NCBI RefSeq assembly: GCF_014118685.1
Contig: NZ_JACFAK010000002.1
Coordinates: forward strand, 186,001-250,000
Direction: 5' to 3'
Length of the DNA: 64,000 bases
Origin: Flaviflexus huanghaiensis
GTDB lineage: Bacteria; Actinomycetota; Actinomycetes; Actinomycetales; Actinomycetaceae
The notes beneath the pieces are model-generated. The model was given only the letters and a program-made list of their open reading frames with translations. It did not search any database and was not told the DNA's origin. A program made the translations under genes and the position numbers. Each line of letters opens with the position of its first letter. Within the stretch, counting starts at the first letter, position 1. Of the stretch, positions 27,885 through 37,520 are shown one piece after another.

Positions 27885-28456
27885 ACTGGGGCATCGTCGG
27901 GATCATCGCAGCCGCGGTTCTCCTCATCCTTGCCGTTATCTGGGTGCTGACGGCACGCCGACTTGACCGGTTGCACCGAACGGTCATCCAGTCTCGACTG
28001 ACTCTCAATGAGGCGCTCACTCAGCGTGCAACTGCGTCTGCGGAGTTCGCCGCGTGCGGGGCGCTCGATGTCGCGAGCGTCATCCTGTTAGCCGATGCGG
28101 CGCAAAATGCGCTTGCGCAGTCTCATCAGCCGATTGCCTCTGACGGTCTCGAGGCAGGTCCAGGATATCGCCACGTGTCGCGCGACTCGGACGATGATCG
28201 GCTCATGCTCGAATCTAACCTGTCCCGCACCCTTCGGCTTGTCCATGACGGTCTCGATGAGGATGAGCTCAGCACCGTGCAGCAGAAGGCCCACGACATT
28301 CTTGAGGACACGAGGGAGAATGTCCGGCTCGCCCGCAGGTTCCACAACGCGTTTGTCGACCAGACTCGTCGGCTTCGCGTGAACCCGTTCGTTCGGGCGG
28401 CACGCATGGCAGGAGGAGCTCCCATGCCACGGCCGGTCGACATGGATGACGAGTAG
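27881..28456 (+). CDS. LemA-like membrane-anchored protein
   Basis: A 191-residue protein with one N-terminal transmembrane helix (about residues 3-24) and a helical, coiled-coil-prone soluble domain. The pattern of a single anchor, then helices, then ARRFHNAFVDQTRRLRVNPF resembles LemA-family proteins, whose function is not well defined. ATG at 27881 overlaps the pimA stop as ATGA; a GTG at 27872 is possible. It is probably translated with the PIM genes and may work at the membrane with the protease gene that follows. Confidence 0.6.
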   Translation: MNWGIVGIIAAAVLLILAVIWVLTARRLDRLHRTVIQSRLTLNEALTQRATASAEFAACGALDVASVILLADAAQNALAQSHQPIASDGLEAGPGYRHVSRDSDDDRLMLESNLSRTLRLVHDGLDEDELSTVQQKAHDILEDTRENVRLARRFHNAFVDQTRRLRVNPFVRAARMAGGAPMPRPVDMDDE

Positions 28457-28461
28457 TTGTG

Positions 28462-29649
28462 ATGGACTGGCAGCGCGCCCAGGAGCGGCCGTGGGTTCCT
28501 GCACCGAACCCGCGAGGTGTGCCCGGGCCGGTGCCATACCGCCTGCCGCGGCGCCATTCGGTCGGCTTCTACATGACGGTCGCGGTTCTTGCCCTTGTCG
28601 GGGTCGCCGGTTTCATCGTTGTTCTTCCCCTCCTCACTGAGTCAGCAGGAACGGGGGCCGCCGCCCGTTCGGGAATCATCGCTCTTATTCCTGTCATCGT
28701 TGTCACCGCCATCATCTGGTGGGTGGACTCGTGGGAGCCTGAACCGCGGTGGATCATGATCGCCATGTTCCTCTGGGGCGGGGGAGTGGCTGTAGCTCTA
28801 GCTGCGTGGATCAACACGGCCTGGGCGGAGTCCTACTATTTCGCCACCGGCAATGCCGCCAAAGCGAGCATGTGGGCTGCGGTCGTATCCGCTCCCATCG
28901 TCGAAGAGGCAGCGAAGGGTCTCGGAGTCGTCCTTGTCTTCGTATTCTTCCGGAAGTATGTCAACGGCCCCCTCGACGGGCTCGCGTACGGGGCGATGTC
29001 TGGCCTTGGCTTCGCATTCACGGAGAACATCCTCTACTTCACGCGCTACTTCGAATACCTCGGGGAGATTGCGATCCTCCGGTTCTCCTCGCCCCTTCTT
29101 CATCCGCTGTGCACGGCCATCATTGGCATGTTTCTCGGCTTCGCGGTCTACGCACGGTCGCGGTGGGTAGCAGTGCCTCTTCTCGTTCCGGGCTATGCCC
29201 TTGCCGTCGCGATCCACTTCATGCACAACGGGTGGGCGACGATCGCTGATTCTCAGCCGGACGGGTCGATGAGTTTCAACTACCTCGCCGTCCAAATCCC
29301 TTCCTATCTCGCGGCCGTCATTCTCGTTGTCTGGTTCCGCCACGAAGAATCCCTCACGATCTCCCAGCGGCTTGACGAATATCAGCGGGCCGGATGGTTC
29401 GCTCCGTACGAGGTGGAGATGCTCGGCAGCCTCGAGGGCCGCAGGCGAGCAACTGCATGGGCAGCGAGCCGTGGCGGCCACGCAAAAGAGGCGATGAAGC
29501 GGTTCCAGCAGGAGGCCACACACCTCGCTCTCAATAGGCAGCGTGCCGCGTTAGGAACTATTCCCGGTGCTTCGGCCCAGCGCGAGGAAGCAAAGATTTT
29601 AGCAACGATAGCTCAAGCGAGGAGCATTTTCATGGCAGGAGTGCGGTGA
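28462..29649 (+). CDS. PrsW-family intramembrane protease-like protein
   Basis: A 395-residue polytopic protein with about eight hydrophobic segments. The PrsW signatures are present: EEAAKG (metal/catalytic Glu pair), the following GLGFAFTENILYF, PLLHPLCTAIIG and HFMHNGW. PrsW in Bacillus cleaves an anti-sigma factor; targets of actinobacterial homologues are mostly unknown. The start is either GTG 28459 or the adjoining ATG 28462. The last four bases overlap the next gene (GTGA). The C-terminal 100 residues are soluble and Arg/Ala-rich. Confidence 0.85.
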   Translation: MDWQRAQERPWVPAPNPRGVPGPVPYRLPRRHSVGFYMTVAVLALVGVAGFIVVLPLLTESAGTGAAARSGIIALIPVIVVTAIIWWVDSWEPEPRWIMIAMFLWGGGVAVALAAWINTAWAESYYFATGNAAKASMWAAVVSAPIVEEAAKGLGVVLVFVFFRKYVNGPLDGLAYGAMSGLGFAFTENILYFTRYFEYLGEIAILRFSSPLLHPLCTAIIGMFLGFAVYARSRWVAVPLLVPGYALAVAIHFMHNGWATIADSQPDGSMSFNYLAVQIPSYLAAVILVVWFRHEESLTISQRLDEYQRAGWFAPYEVEMLGSLEGRRRATAWAASRGGHAKEAMKRFQQEATHLALNRQRAALGTIPGASAQREEAKILATIAQARSIFMAGVR

Positions 29650-30191
29650 GCGGCGACGACGAGTGGACGCTCGGACCCGATGGGCTCCTTGAGAGGACCG
29701 CGGCCCGCGTCGTCATGTTCGATCGTGAAGGCAGGTTGTTCCTTCTGCGTGGACACGACTCTGAAGATCCCCATCACACGTGGTGGTTCACCCCCGGCGG
29801 AGGGCTCGATGTCGGCGAGGATGCTCATGTGGGAGCCGCTCGGGAGCTTTTCGAAGAAACGGGCCTCAAGGTCAACCCGGATCGTCTCATCGGCCCGGTC
29901 ATGGAGAGGACGGCCGTCTTCCGATTCACCTTCCAGAACCGGCGGCAGTTTGAGAAGTTCTTCCTCCTCCACGTCGACAACGACGAGGTCGACGCTGTCA
30001 GTACGTGGAACCAGGACCACCTCACCGAGTTGGAACGAGACGTTCTTGACGAGATTGCCTGGTGGACGATCGACGAGATCGAACACGCTCAAGGTCGCGG
30101 CACCCACATCTACCCCCTGAGCATCGCCACGCACGCACGGCAGTGGTGGAACGACTGGGATGGGACCGTCATTCACGTCAACGAACCCTGA
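29646..30191 (+). CDS. NUDIX hydrolase
   Basis: A 181-residue protein with an intact Nudix box (G-x5-E-x7-REUxEExGU) in GGLDVGEDAHVGAARELFEE, followed by TGL. It should hydrolyse a nucleoside diphosphate linked to another group, using Mg2+. Substrate specificity is not evident. Its GTG overlaps the stop of the PrsW-like gene, and it ends the operon that starts with thrS/pgsA. A NUDIX gene also follows pimA in other actinobacteria, so the linkage is conserved. The 217 bp after it (30192-30408) hold no gene. Confidence 0.88.
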   Translation: MSGDDEWTLGPDGLLERTAARVVMFDREGRLFLLRGHDSEDPHHTWWFTPGGGLDVGEDAHVGAARELFEETGLKVNPDRLIGPVMERTAVFRFTFQNRRQFEKFFLLHVDNDEVDAVSTWNQDHLTELERDVLDEIAWWTIDEIEHAQGRGTHIYPLSIATHARQWWNDWDGTVIHVNEP

Positions 30192-30408
30192 AAAAAGGCG
30201 ACTGACCAAGACGGCTCACGAGACCACGGCACAGCGACCTGCATGCATCGGCGTGTGGTCCGCCGACAGGTCCGCGGGCGCAGCCGAGCCGCAGGCGCCT
30301 TCGTGTCGAGCCGGTCCGCTCGGAGCGCGCAACAGCCGAGAGCGAGGCGACGCGGTGGGCGCGCTACACTTGTTCGGTAGGACGATCTGTTGACAGGAGT
30401 ACATACCC

Positions 30409-31161
30409 GTGGCGGGACATTCGAAATGGGCAACAACCAAGCATAAGAAGGCTGTCCTCGATAGCAGGCGCAGCAAGCTGTTCGCGCGCCTTATCAAGAA
30501 CATCGAGGTGGCCGGTAGGACCGGCGGCCCCGACCCCGCCGGTAATCCGACGCTGTACGACGCTATTCAGAAGGCAAAGAAGAACTCGGTTCCGGCCGAC
30601 AACATCGAGCGCGCCATCAAGCGTGCCGCGGGTGAAGGCGACGACGGCGTCCAGTACGAGTCAATCCTCTACGAAGGCTACGCGGCGGGCGGCGTTGCCA
30701 TCCTCATGGAGTGTCTGACCGACAACCGCAACCGTGCAGCATCCGATGTGCGCGTCGCACTGTCCCGGAACGGTGGCTCGCTCGCCGACCCGGGTTCAGT
30801 CTCGTACCTTTTCCACCGCAAGGGAGTCGTTGAAGTCGCGAAGGGCGATGACGTGAATGAGGACGATATCCTCATGGCGGTTCTCGACGCGGGTGCGGAA
30901 GAGGTCAACGATGAGGGTGAGTCCTTCGAGATTCTCTGCGACCCCAATGACGTCGTCGCCGTCCGCTCAGCCCTGCAGGACGCAGGCTTCGACTACGACT
31001 CGGCCGAGGTCCAGTTCGTGCCGACGATGAAGGTCGAGGTCGACAAGGAAGGTGCAGAGAAGGTTCTCAAACTTATCGACGCACTCGACGATGTCGATGA
31101 CATCCAGAACGTCTATTCCAACCTCGACATCCCGGATCACGTCGCCGCCGAGCTCGACTGA
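30409..31161 (+). CDS. yebC: YebC/PmpR family protein
   Basis: A 250-residue protein of the YebC/TACO1 family, starting with the diagnostic [13 protein letters not shown] and continuing [32 protein letters not shown]. The family was first described as transcription regulators and is now also linked to ribosomal translation of difficult sequences. The start is GTG, with AGGAG about 10 nt upstream. It precedes ruvCAB, the usual arrangement, although here a TauE-like gene is inserted between yebC and ruvC. Confidence 0.95.
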   Translation: MAGHSKWATTKHKKAVLDSRRSKLFARLIKNIEVAGRTGGPDPAGNPTLYDAIQKAKKNSVPADNIERAIKRAAGEGDDGVQYESILYEGYAAGGVAILMECLTDNRNRAASDVRVALSRNGGSLADPGSVSYLFHRKGVVEVAKGDDVNEDDILMAVLDAGAEEVNDEGESFEILCDPNDVVAVRSALQDAGFDYDSAEVQFVPTMKVEVDKEGAEKVLKLIDALDDVDDIQNVYSNLDIPDHVAAELD

Positions 31162-31922
31162 TGTCGGTCGGCGCCCTCGCGCTACTGCTTGCAGCGGTGC
31201 TCATGGGCGGGACCATCCAACGCGTGTCGGGGATGGGCATGGGGCTCATGATCTCCCCGATCCTCACCCTCATCTTCGGCGCCGCGGTCGGGGTGACCGT
31301 CGCGAACGTGACGACGATCTTCTCGGCCTTCACCATCGGCATCGTCCTACGGGCCCAGATCGATTGGCACCGATACGCCTACATGGTTCCTTCTGCCCTC
31401 GTCGGGAGCATCCCAGGCGGGTTGCTCGTGCGGGAAATGGACGGGGGCTGGCTCGCGGTCCTCGTCGGCGGGATCATTCTCACGGCTCTCGCGCTCACCT
31501 ACTGGGCTGACCGTCTCACACTCCTACCGGAGTTGCGGCACAACGCGTGGATCATTCCCTTTGCGGCGACGGGAGCGTTCCTCAACACGGTCTCCGGGAT
31601 CAGCGCCCCGGTTCTCATCATCTACGCCCTCGCGTCGCGTTGGGACCAGCGCTCATTCGCGGCGACTCTCCAGCCGTTCTTTCTCTGGATCGGCCTGCTG
31701 TCGGTCGCCGTCAAGATCGGTGTCGGAGCAACACCGGTGAGCGATCTGCCAAGCGCCTGGGTCCTGCCACTCATCCTCGTCACTGTCCTCGCCGCCGTTT
31801 CCCTCGGCAGCCGGCTCGCCCTGCGCGTGAGTCCCCAGGTCGCGCGCCGCATCGCTATTGCCGTCGCAGGGCTCGGAGCCGTGTCGACGCTCCTGCGGGG
31901 ACTTGTCGATGCGCTAGGTTAG
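31161..31922 (+). CDS. TauE/SafE family sulfite-exporter-like permease
   Basis: A 253-residue membrane protein with about eight hydrophobic helices and the repeated Gly/Pro-rich pattern of the TauE/SafE family (MGGTIQRVSGMGMGLMISPIL; FLNTVSGISAPVLIIY). Members move sulfite, sulfoacetate or other small organic anions; the substrate here is unknown. Its ATG overlaps the yebC stop (TGATG) and ruvC starts 13 bp later, so it sits inside the recombination operon, which is unusual for a transporter. Confidence 0.85.
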   Translation: MSVGALALLLAAVLMGGTIQRVSGMGMGLMISPILTLIFGAAVGVTVANVTTIFSAFTIGIVLRAQIDWHRYAYMVPSALVGSIPGGLLVREMDGGWLAVLVGGIILTALALTYWADRLTLLPELRHNAWIIPFAATGAFLNTVSGISAPVLIIYALASRWDQRSFAATLQPFFLWIGLLSVAVKIGVGATPVSDLPSAWVLPLILVTVLAAVSLGSRLALRVSPQVARRIAIAVAGLGAVSTLLRGLVDALG

Positions 31923-31935
31923 TCCCGGAGGAACG

Positions 31936-32568
31936 ATGCGAATCTTAGGGATCGACCCCGGCCTGACACGGTGCGGCATGGGAGTCATCGACGCGGCGGG
32001 TGCCCGCAGGGTCGCCTACGTCGATGTCACCGTCGCGCGCTCGACAGCCGAGACCGCGCCCCACAAACGGCTCGAAATCATTGCCGACGAGATCGACCGG
32101 ATGATCGCCCTCCATCACCCCGACGTCATCGCGGTTGAGCGCATGTTCGCCGAAGATAACGTCCGTTCGATCATCTCGACCGCACAGGTGGCGGGCGTCG
32201 CCATGCTCGCAGCATCTCGTGCGAGCCTGCCGCTCGCACTCCACTCGCCCTCCGAGGTGAAGGCTGCAGTTACGGGCGATGGCAGGGCCGAGAAGAAGGC
32301 CGTCCAAGTCATGGTCCAGCGCATCCTTCGCCTGTCTGCTCCGCCGAAGCCGGCCGATGCGGCGGACGCGCTGGCGCTCGCCATCACCCACGCGTGGCGG
32401 GGCGGCGCTATGTCGCCCACTGCCCAATCAGCTCAGCACGGAGGTGCGGCCCTGCCGCGGTCCGACCAGGAAGGGCTCACTGCCGCCCAACGAGCATGGG
32501 CTGAGGCCGAGCGCGGCACGCGGCTCTCCGGAGTCGTCGCGCAGGCCAGCGCGAGGCGCGCCCGCTGA
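31936..32568 (+). CDS. ruvC: Holliday junction endonuclease RuvC
   Basis: A 210-residue resolvase that cuts Holliday junctions symmetrically after RuvAB branch migration. The four acidic catalytic residues are visible: D7 (GIDPGLTRCG), E68 (AVERMF), and D141/D144 (PADAADALALAI). The RNase H-like core ends near residue 155. A 55-residue C-terminal tail rich in Ala/Gln/Arg extends beyond the usual family length and looks disordered. CGGAGG-type ribosome site precedes the ATG. Confidence 0.95.
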   Translation: MRILGIDPGLTRCGMGVIDAAGARRVAYVDVTVARSTAETAPHKRLEIIADEIDRMIALHHPDVIAVERMFAEDNVRSIISTAQVAGVAMLAASRASLPLALHSPSEVKAAVTGDGRAEKKAVQVMVQRILRLSAPPKPADAADALALAITHAWRGGAMSPTAQSAQHGGAALPRSDQEGLTAAQRAWAEAERGTRLSGVVAQASARRAR

Positions 32569-32604
32569 TACGATGGAACACATGTTCGATATCAGGGAGC
32601 CTGC

Positions 32605-33192
32605 ATGATCACGATCCTGAGGGGCACGGTATTGTCAGTATCGGCCTCGAACGTCGTCATCGACGTCGGCGGTATGGGCTTTCGGGTCATGGGGACCCCG
32701 ACAACACTGTCCCAGATGAGGGTCGGCACGGAAGCTACCGTTCCCACATCCTTCATTGTCCGCGATGACTCGATGACCCTCTACGGCTTTGCCGACGAGG
32801 ACGAGCGGGACACGTTCGACATCCTCATCAGCCTGTCTGGCATCGGCCCGAAGATCGGGCTTGCCGTCCTATCTGTTCATACCCCGGATAATCTGCGCGG
32901 CATCGTTGAACGGGAGGACATTGCAGCACTTACCCGGGTGCCCGGCATCGGTCGCAAGGGAGCTCAGCGGATCCTTCTCGAACTCGGCAACAAGCTCGGG
33001 CCCGCCACGTCCCAGGTCGAGGCGGCCACGCCGTCCTCCGTCACCACCGATGTCATCGCTGCTCTGGTCGGGCTTGGCTGGACCGAGCCGGCTGCCGCCG
33101 AGGCCGTGAAAAAGGTCGAGGGTGAGGCAGGGCTTCAACCGGTGTCGCAGATGCTCAAGCTTGCCCTGCAGAAGCTGGGAGGCAAGCGATGA
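32605..33192 (+). CDS. ruvA: Holliday junction DNA helicase subunit RuvA
   Basis: A 195-residue protein with the N-terminal OB fold ([13 protein letters not shown]...[12 protein letters not shown]), two helix-hairpin-helix motifs ([29 protein letters not shown]) and the C-terminal domain that contacts RuvB. It binds the four-way junction and directs RuvB. The ribosome site is GGGAGCC. It overlaps ruvB by 4 bp. A TACGAT about 30 bp upstream could give ruvAB an extra promoter. Confidence 0.96.
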   Translation: MITILRGTVLSVSASNVVIDVGGMGFRVMGTPTTLSQMRVGTEATVPTSFIVRDDSMTLYGFADEDERDTFDILISLSGIGPKIGLAVLSVHTPDNLRGIVEREDIAALTRVPGIGRKGAQRILLELGNKLGPATSQVEAATPSSVTTDVIAALVGLGWTEPAAAEAVKKVEGEAGLQPVSQMLKLALQKLGGKR

Positions 33193-34211
33193 GCGAGGAC
33201 TATTCGATCGTCGATGCGTCCGCGCCGTCCGCTGAGCGGGCCGCCGAAGCTGCGCTACGTCCGAAGGTGCTCGACGAGTTTGTCGGGCAGGAGACGGTGC
33301 GCAGCCAGCTGTCCCTCGTTCTCCAGGCCGCTGTCGCACGCGGCGCCACACCCGACCATGTCCTTCTGTCGGGCCCGCCCGGGCTCGGCAAGACAACGTT
33401 GGCGATGATCATCGCAGCCGAGGTTGGGGGAGCGCTACGCTTGACATCCGGGCCCGCGATCCAGCATGCGGGTGACCTCGCCGCCGTCCTGTCCTCCCTG
33501 CAGGAGGGTGACGTGCTCTTCATCGACGAGATTCACCGTCTGGCTCGGCCCGCCGAAGAGATGCTGTATTTGGCGATGGAGGATTTCCGGGTCGATGTCA
33601 TGGTCGGCAAAGGTCCCGGTGCAACGTCGATCCCGCTACCCCTTCCGCCGTTCACCGTTGTCGGTGCAACGACGAGGGCGGGCCTGCTACCGGCACCGCT
33701 GCGAGACAGGTTCGGCTTCACCGGGCATCTCGAGTTCTACTCTGCTTCGGAGCTCGCCCAGGTCGTCACTCGTTCGGCCCGCCTGCTCAGTGCAGAACTG
33801 ACCGGTGATGCGGCTGCTGAGCTTGCGGGCCGCTCTCGCGGCACCCCCCGTATCGCCAACCGCCTCCTGCGGCGTGTTCAGGACTGGGCGCAGGTGCGTG
33901 GCACCGGCATCCTCGACCTTGCCGCCGCGAAGGCCGCACTCGACGTGTTCGAAGTCGATGACCTTGGCCTTGATCGGCTCGACCGGTCCGTCCTCGAACT
34001 CATCTGCACCCGCTTCGGAGGAGGTCCTGTGGGATTGACCACGCTCGCCATCTCCGTTGGGGAGGAACCGGAGACAGTTGAGTCAGTTGCCGAACCGTTC
34101 CTTGTCCGCGAAGGACTGCTGGTTCGCACCCCTCGGGGCAGGGCCGCAACCCGGGCCGCATACGAGCATCTCGGCCTTCTTCCGCCCGATGGCACGCTCT
34201 TCGATACATAG
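33189..34211 (+). CDS. ruvB: Holliday junction helicase motor RuvB
   Basis: A 340-residue AAA+ ATPase that drives branch migration. Walker A is GPPGLGKTT (62-70), Walker B is FIDEIHRL (DEIH 113-116), sensor 1 is VGATTRAG, and the arginine finger lies in LRDRFGF. The C-terminal winged helix ends [13 protein letters not shown]. Length and motif spacing are normal. It ends the ruvCAB unit; yajC follows 51 bp later. Confidence 0.97.
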   Translation: MSEDYSIVDASAPSAERAAEAALRPKVLDEFVGQETVRSQLSLVLQAAVARGATPDHVLLSGPPGLGKTTLAMIIAAEVGGALRLTSGPAIQHAGDLAAVLSSLQEGDVLFIDEIHRLARPAEEMLYLAMEDFRVDVMVGKGPGATSIPLPLPPFTVVGATTRAGLLPAPLRDRFGFTGHLEFYSASELAQVVTRSARLLSAELTGDAAAELAGRSRGTPRIANRLLRRVQDWAQVRGTGILDLAAAKAALDVFEVDDLGLDRLDRSVLELICTRFGGGPVGLTTLAISVGEEPETVESVAEPFLVREGLLVRTPRGRAATRAAYEHLGLLPPDGTLFDT

Positions 34212-34222
34212 CGGTTCTGCCG

Positions 34223-34228
34223 TATACT
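34223..34228 (+). promoter_or_regulatory. Possible -10 element for yajC-secDF
   Basis: TATACT lies 35 bp upstream of yajC, in the only gap between ruvB and the Sec genes. No good -35 hexamer is seen at the right distance, so the assignment is tentative. Confidence 0.35.
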
Positions 34229-34262
34229 CGGCCCTGATTGTCCAGTTGAAAGAGAGTACCCC

Positions 34263-34607
34263 GTGGAACTCCTTATTCTCGTCGCCATCTTCGGCGGCTT
34301 CATGTTCATGATGTCTCGCGCCAACAAGAAGATGGCGAACCGTGTGTCCGAGCAGCGCGAGAACGCGCTCGAGATCGGCAACACGGTCGTCACCGGCTCC
34401 GGCATGATCGGCACGATTGTTGAGATCGACGGCGGCGTTGTCACCCTCGAGTCCGCGTCGGGCGATGAGACTCAGTGGCTGACCACCGGCATCTCGTCGG
34501 TCATTGAACCGCCCTACGAGCAAGCCTACGAAGCAGAGGGGTCCGACGAGGAAGAGCCGTACGACGGTCTCGCGCCCCGCGACTCTGACATCGACCGCGA
34601 CCGGTAG
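34263..34607 (+). CDS. yajC: Preprotein translocase subunit YajC
   Basis: A 114-residue protein with an N-terminal membrane helix (about 2-18) and a small cytoplasmic domain (NTVVTGSGMIGTIVEIDGGVVTLE) typical of YajC. It associates with SecDF and the SecYEG channel. The acidic C-terminal tail of about 35 residues is of the actinobacterial type. GTG start; secD begins right after the stop codon. Confidence 0.93.
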   Translation: MELLILVAIFGGFMFMMSRANKKMANRVSEQRENALEIGNTVVTGSGMIGTIVEIDGGVVTLESASGDETQWLTTGISSVIEPPYEQAYEAEGSDEEEPYDGLAPRDSDIDRDR

Positions 34608-36512
34608 GTGACAGCGACAGAAGAGGCGACCGACAGGTCGCCTCGCCCGCGTCTTATCGTCTTCGCCCTCATTGTCATTGCGCTTGTCGCCTCCCTTGCG
34701 GCAGGCACACTGACGGGGTCGGAGTCCCGCTGGTCCCCAGACCTCGCCCTCGACCTCGAAGGCGGCACCCAGATTATCCTCACGCCCGTCACCGATGACG
34801 GCTCTGAGATCACAGCCGAAGACATCAGCCAGGCCATTGAGATCATCCGCCAGCGCGTTGACGCCTCGGGTGTCGCCGAAGCGGAAATCACGTCCCAGGG
34901 CGGGTCGAACATTGTTGTCGGTCTTCCCGGCACGCCGAGCGAGGAGACTCTCGACCTCGTGCGCACATCGGCGGTACTCCGCTTGCGCGCTGTCATTGAC
35001 TACACGGAGCAGGTGCTCGCCACGAGGGGTCTCGAGACTGTCTACGGGCCGGACGGCGAGGTGACCGAGGAGCAGCTTGCCCGGGCACGTCAACTCGCTG
35101 ACCTTGACGGTGATGGCACGATCTCGACCGAACCGGCTCAAGCGCCGGAATCGGCATCGGCAGATGAGTGGATTACTGAAGATATCCTCGTCCAGGCGAT
35201 GACGCTCGACTGCACGTCAGAGTCCGCCCGCGTTCAGAACGCCTATAGCCAGGCTGACAAGCCGGTCGTCGCGTGTGTCCCCGCGACGGGGGCGTCCTAC
35301 ATTCTCGGCCCTGCTGAGCTCGATGGTAGCCACATCGACCAGGCGAGCTCGGGCCCGCGTGTGAACGAGATGGGCCAGACAATCGGCGGTTGGCAGGTCA
35401 ACATGGACTTCACCGGCGAAGGCGGGGACCTTTTCGGCGAGGTGACGACTCGTCTTGCCGGCTATCCGTACGGCACGGCAAAGAACCTCTTCGCCATTGT
35501 CCTTGACGGCTCGATCATTTCCGTCGCCTCTCTTCAGGCTCCGATCTTGGGCGGCAGCGCCTCAATCTCGGGATCATTCACGGCACCCGAGGCGGCGTCA
35601 CTCGCCAACCAGCTGTCGTTCGGTTCCCTGCCGCTCACGTTCGAGGTGCAGTCGGAAGAACAGATCTCGGCGACACTCGGTTCCGAGCAGCTCGTCAACT
35701 CCCTTATTGCGGGCGCCGTCGGTGCGGGCCTCATCGTCCTCTACCTCCTGTGGCAGTACCAGGGGCTCGGCGTCCTTGCGATCATGTCGATCACGGCGGT
35801 CATGGGGATCTCCTACCTCACGATCTCCCTTCTGTCGTGGACGATCGGGTACAGACTGTCGCTCGCCGGCGTTGTCGGCCTCATCATTTCCATCGGCATC
35901 TCTGCCGACTCCTTCATTGTCTACTTCGAACGAATACGTGATGAGATCCGCGAGGGCAGAACGCTCAAGGATGCAGTGGAGTACGGCTGGACGAGGGCCC
36001 GTCAGACGATTCTCGTCTCGGACGCCGTCAACCTCGTCGCCGCAACCGTTCTCTACTTCCTTGCCGTCGGCAGCGTACGCGGCTTCGCGTTCACTCTCGG
36101 CCTCACGACTGTCATCGATGTCATTGTCGTCTTCCTCTTCACCTACCCCGTCGTCAAGCTGCTCGTGCGGACGACATTCTTCGGACAGGGTCATAGGCTG
36201 TCCGGCATGTCAGCCGCTTCGCTCGGCGCCGACCCCGTCTACGCCGGCCGCGGCCGGATCCGTGACACGGGCGTGTCAAAGTCGCAGGCGAAGGCGGCCA
36301 AGAAGAAGGCCGCGAGAGCGGCCGCCGCAGCACGTGTTGCCGCAGCCGAGCGCGCAGAACCTGCCGCCTCAGTCGACACACTCGAGCGAGAAACCAAGAC
36401 GGCGGATGACAAGGCAAGCGGGACGGAGTCGCGGTCCACACGCGGCGAGAAGCCGATGACCCTTGCCCAGCGCAAAGCGGCCCAGCGCCGCGCAGAGAAG
36501 GAGGAGGAGTAA
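34608..36512 (+). CDS. secD: Protein export membrane protein SecD
   Basis: A 634-residue RND-type membrane protein with six helices and a large extracytoplasmic domain after helix 1. SecD signatures include DLALDLEGGTQIILTP, the P1 region and the C-terminal GLIISIGISADSFIVYFERIRDE. With SecF it uses the proton gradient to pull exported proteins outward. GTG at 34608 follows directly on the yajC TAG. The last 80 residues are Ala/Lys/Arg-rich, a feature of actinobacterial SecD. Confidence 0.95.
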   Translation: MTATEEATDRSPRPRLIVFALIVIALVASLAAGTLTGSESRWSPDLALDLEGGTQIILTPVTDDGSEITAEDISQAIEIIRQRVDASGVAEAEITSQGGSNIVVGLPGTPSEETLDLVRTSAVLRLRAVIDYTEQVLATRGLETVYGPDGEVTEEQLARARQLADLDGDGTISTEPAQAPESASADEWITEDILVQAMTLDCTSESARVQNAYSQADKPVVACVPATGASYILGPAELDGSHIDQASSGPRVNEMGQTIGGWQVNMDFTGEGGDLFGEVTTRLAGYPYGTAKNLFAIVLDGSIISVASLQAPILGGSASISGSFTAPEAASLANQLSFGSLPLTFEVQSEEQISATLGSEQLVNSLIAGAVGAGLIVLYLLWQYQGLGVLAIMSITAVMGISYLTISLLSWTIGYRLSLAGVVGLIISIGISADSFIVYFERIRDEIREGRTLKDAVEYGWTRARQTILVSDAVNLVAATVLYFLAVGSVRGFAFTLGLTTVIDVIVVFLFTYPVVKLLVRTTFFGQGHRLSGMSAASLGADPVYAGRGRIRDTGVSKSQAKAAKKKAARAAAAARVAAAERAEPAASVDTLERETKTADDKASGTESRSTRGEKPMTLAQRKAAQRRAEKEEE

Positions 36513-37520
36513 ATGTCGATGTACTCTCTCGGCAACGATCTCTACTCTGGCAAGCGCAGTTTCGACATTATCGGGCGGCGGAAGCTGTGGTACACGATCG
36601 CTCTCGTCTTCGTCCTTCTGTCCGCGCTCCTTCTCCTCGTCAAGCCGATTAATTTTGGCATTGACTTCCGGGGTGGGTCGCAGTTCACGATCTCCGGCAC
36701 GGCGAACATGAGCCAGTCGGATGCGATTGACGTCCTCGCGCAACAAACGGGGGATGACACAGCGCGAGTCTCCGAGGTGGGCGCGAACTCCATCCGGGTT
36801 CAAACGTCCGAGCTGACGAATGAGCAAACGCAAGAAGTACGGGCGGGCCTCGCCGAGGCCTACAACGTGCCAATCGATGACGTGACGTCAACCTTCATCG
36901 GCCCCTCGTGGGGAGCCGACGTGTCGGGCAAGGCGTTGCAGTCACTTGTCATGTTCGTCGGCCTCATCTCGCTCATCCTGTGGGGCTATTTCCGAACGTG
37001 GACGATCGCGGTTGGCGCCATTGGCGCTCTCTTACACGACCTCATCATCACAGTCGGTGTGTACGGCGCCTCGGGATTTGAGGTGACGCCCGCGACCGTC
37101 ATTGGTCTGCTGACAATCCTCGGCTATTCGCTCTATGACACGGTTGTCGTATTCGACAAGGTTCGCGAGAACACGGCCGGGTTCCTCGACCAGAACGAGA
37201 CGACGTACGCGGAACAGGCAAACTTGGCCGTCAACCAGACCCTTATCCGCTCCATCAACACCTCCGTGACCGGGCTACTCCCGGTCGGGTCGATCCTCGT
37301 CATCGGTGTTCTCTTCCAGGGAGCAGGAACGCTACGCGACCTGTCGCTCGCGCTGTTTGTCGGTATGCTGATCTCGGCTGTTTCGTCGATCTTCCTGGCC
37401 GCACCTCTTGCGGTCACACTCGGAGAGCGAAGGAAAGACATCAAGGAGCACACGGAGCGCGTGCTCAGCGCCCGTCAGGGAGCTCAGGACACGACGATTA
37501 TTCGGAAGAAGAAGGCATGA
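36513..37520 (+). CDS. secF: Protein export membrane protein SecF
   Basis: A 335-residue partner of SecD with six membrane helices. The N-terminal FGIDFRGGSQFTI and the later LLTILGYSLYDTVVVFDKVREN are SecF hallmarks. Translation starts at the base after the secD stop, with GAAGGAGGAGG upstream inside secD, so the two are coupled. The stop overlaps the apt start (ATGA). Confidence 0.95.
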   Translation: MSMYSLGNDLYSGKRSFDIIGRRKLWYTIALVFVLLSALLLLVKPINFGIDFRGGSQFTISGTANMSQSDAIDVLAQQTGDDTARVSEVGANSIRVQTSELTNEQTQEVRAGLAEAYNVPIDDVTSTFIGPSWGADVSGKALQSLVMFVGLISLILWGYFRTWTIAVGAIGALLHDLIITVGVYGASGFEVTPATVIGLLTILGYSLYDTVVVFDKVRENTAGFLDQNETTYAEQANLAVNQTLIRSINTSVTGLLPVGSILVIGVLFQGAGTLRDLSLALFVGMLISAVSSIFLAAPLAVTLGERRKDIKEHTERVLSARQGAQDTTIIRKKKA

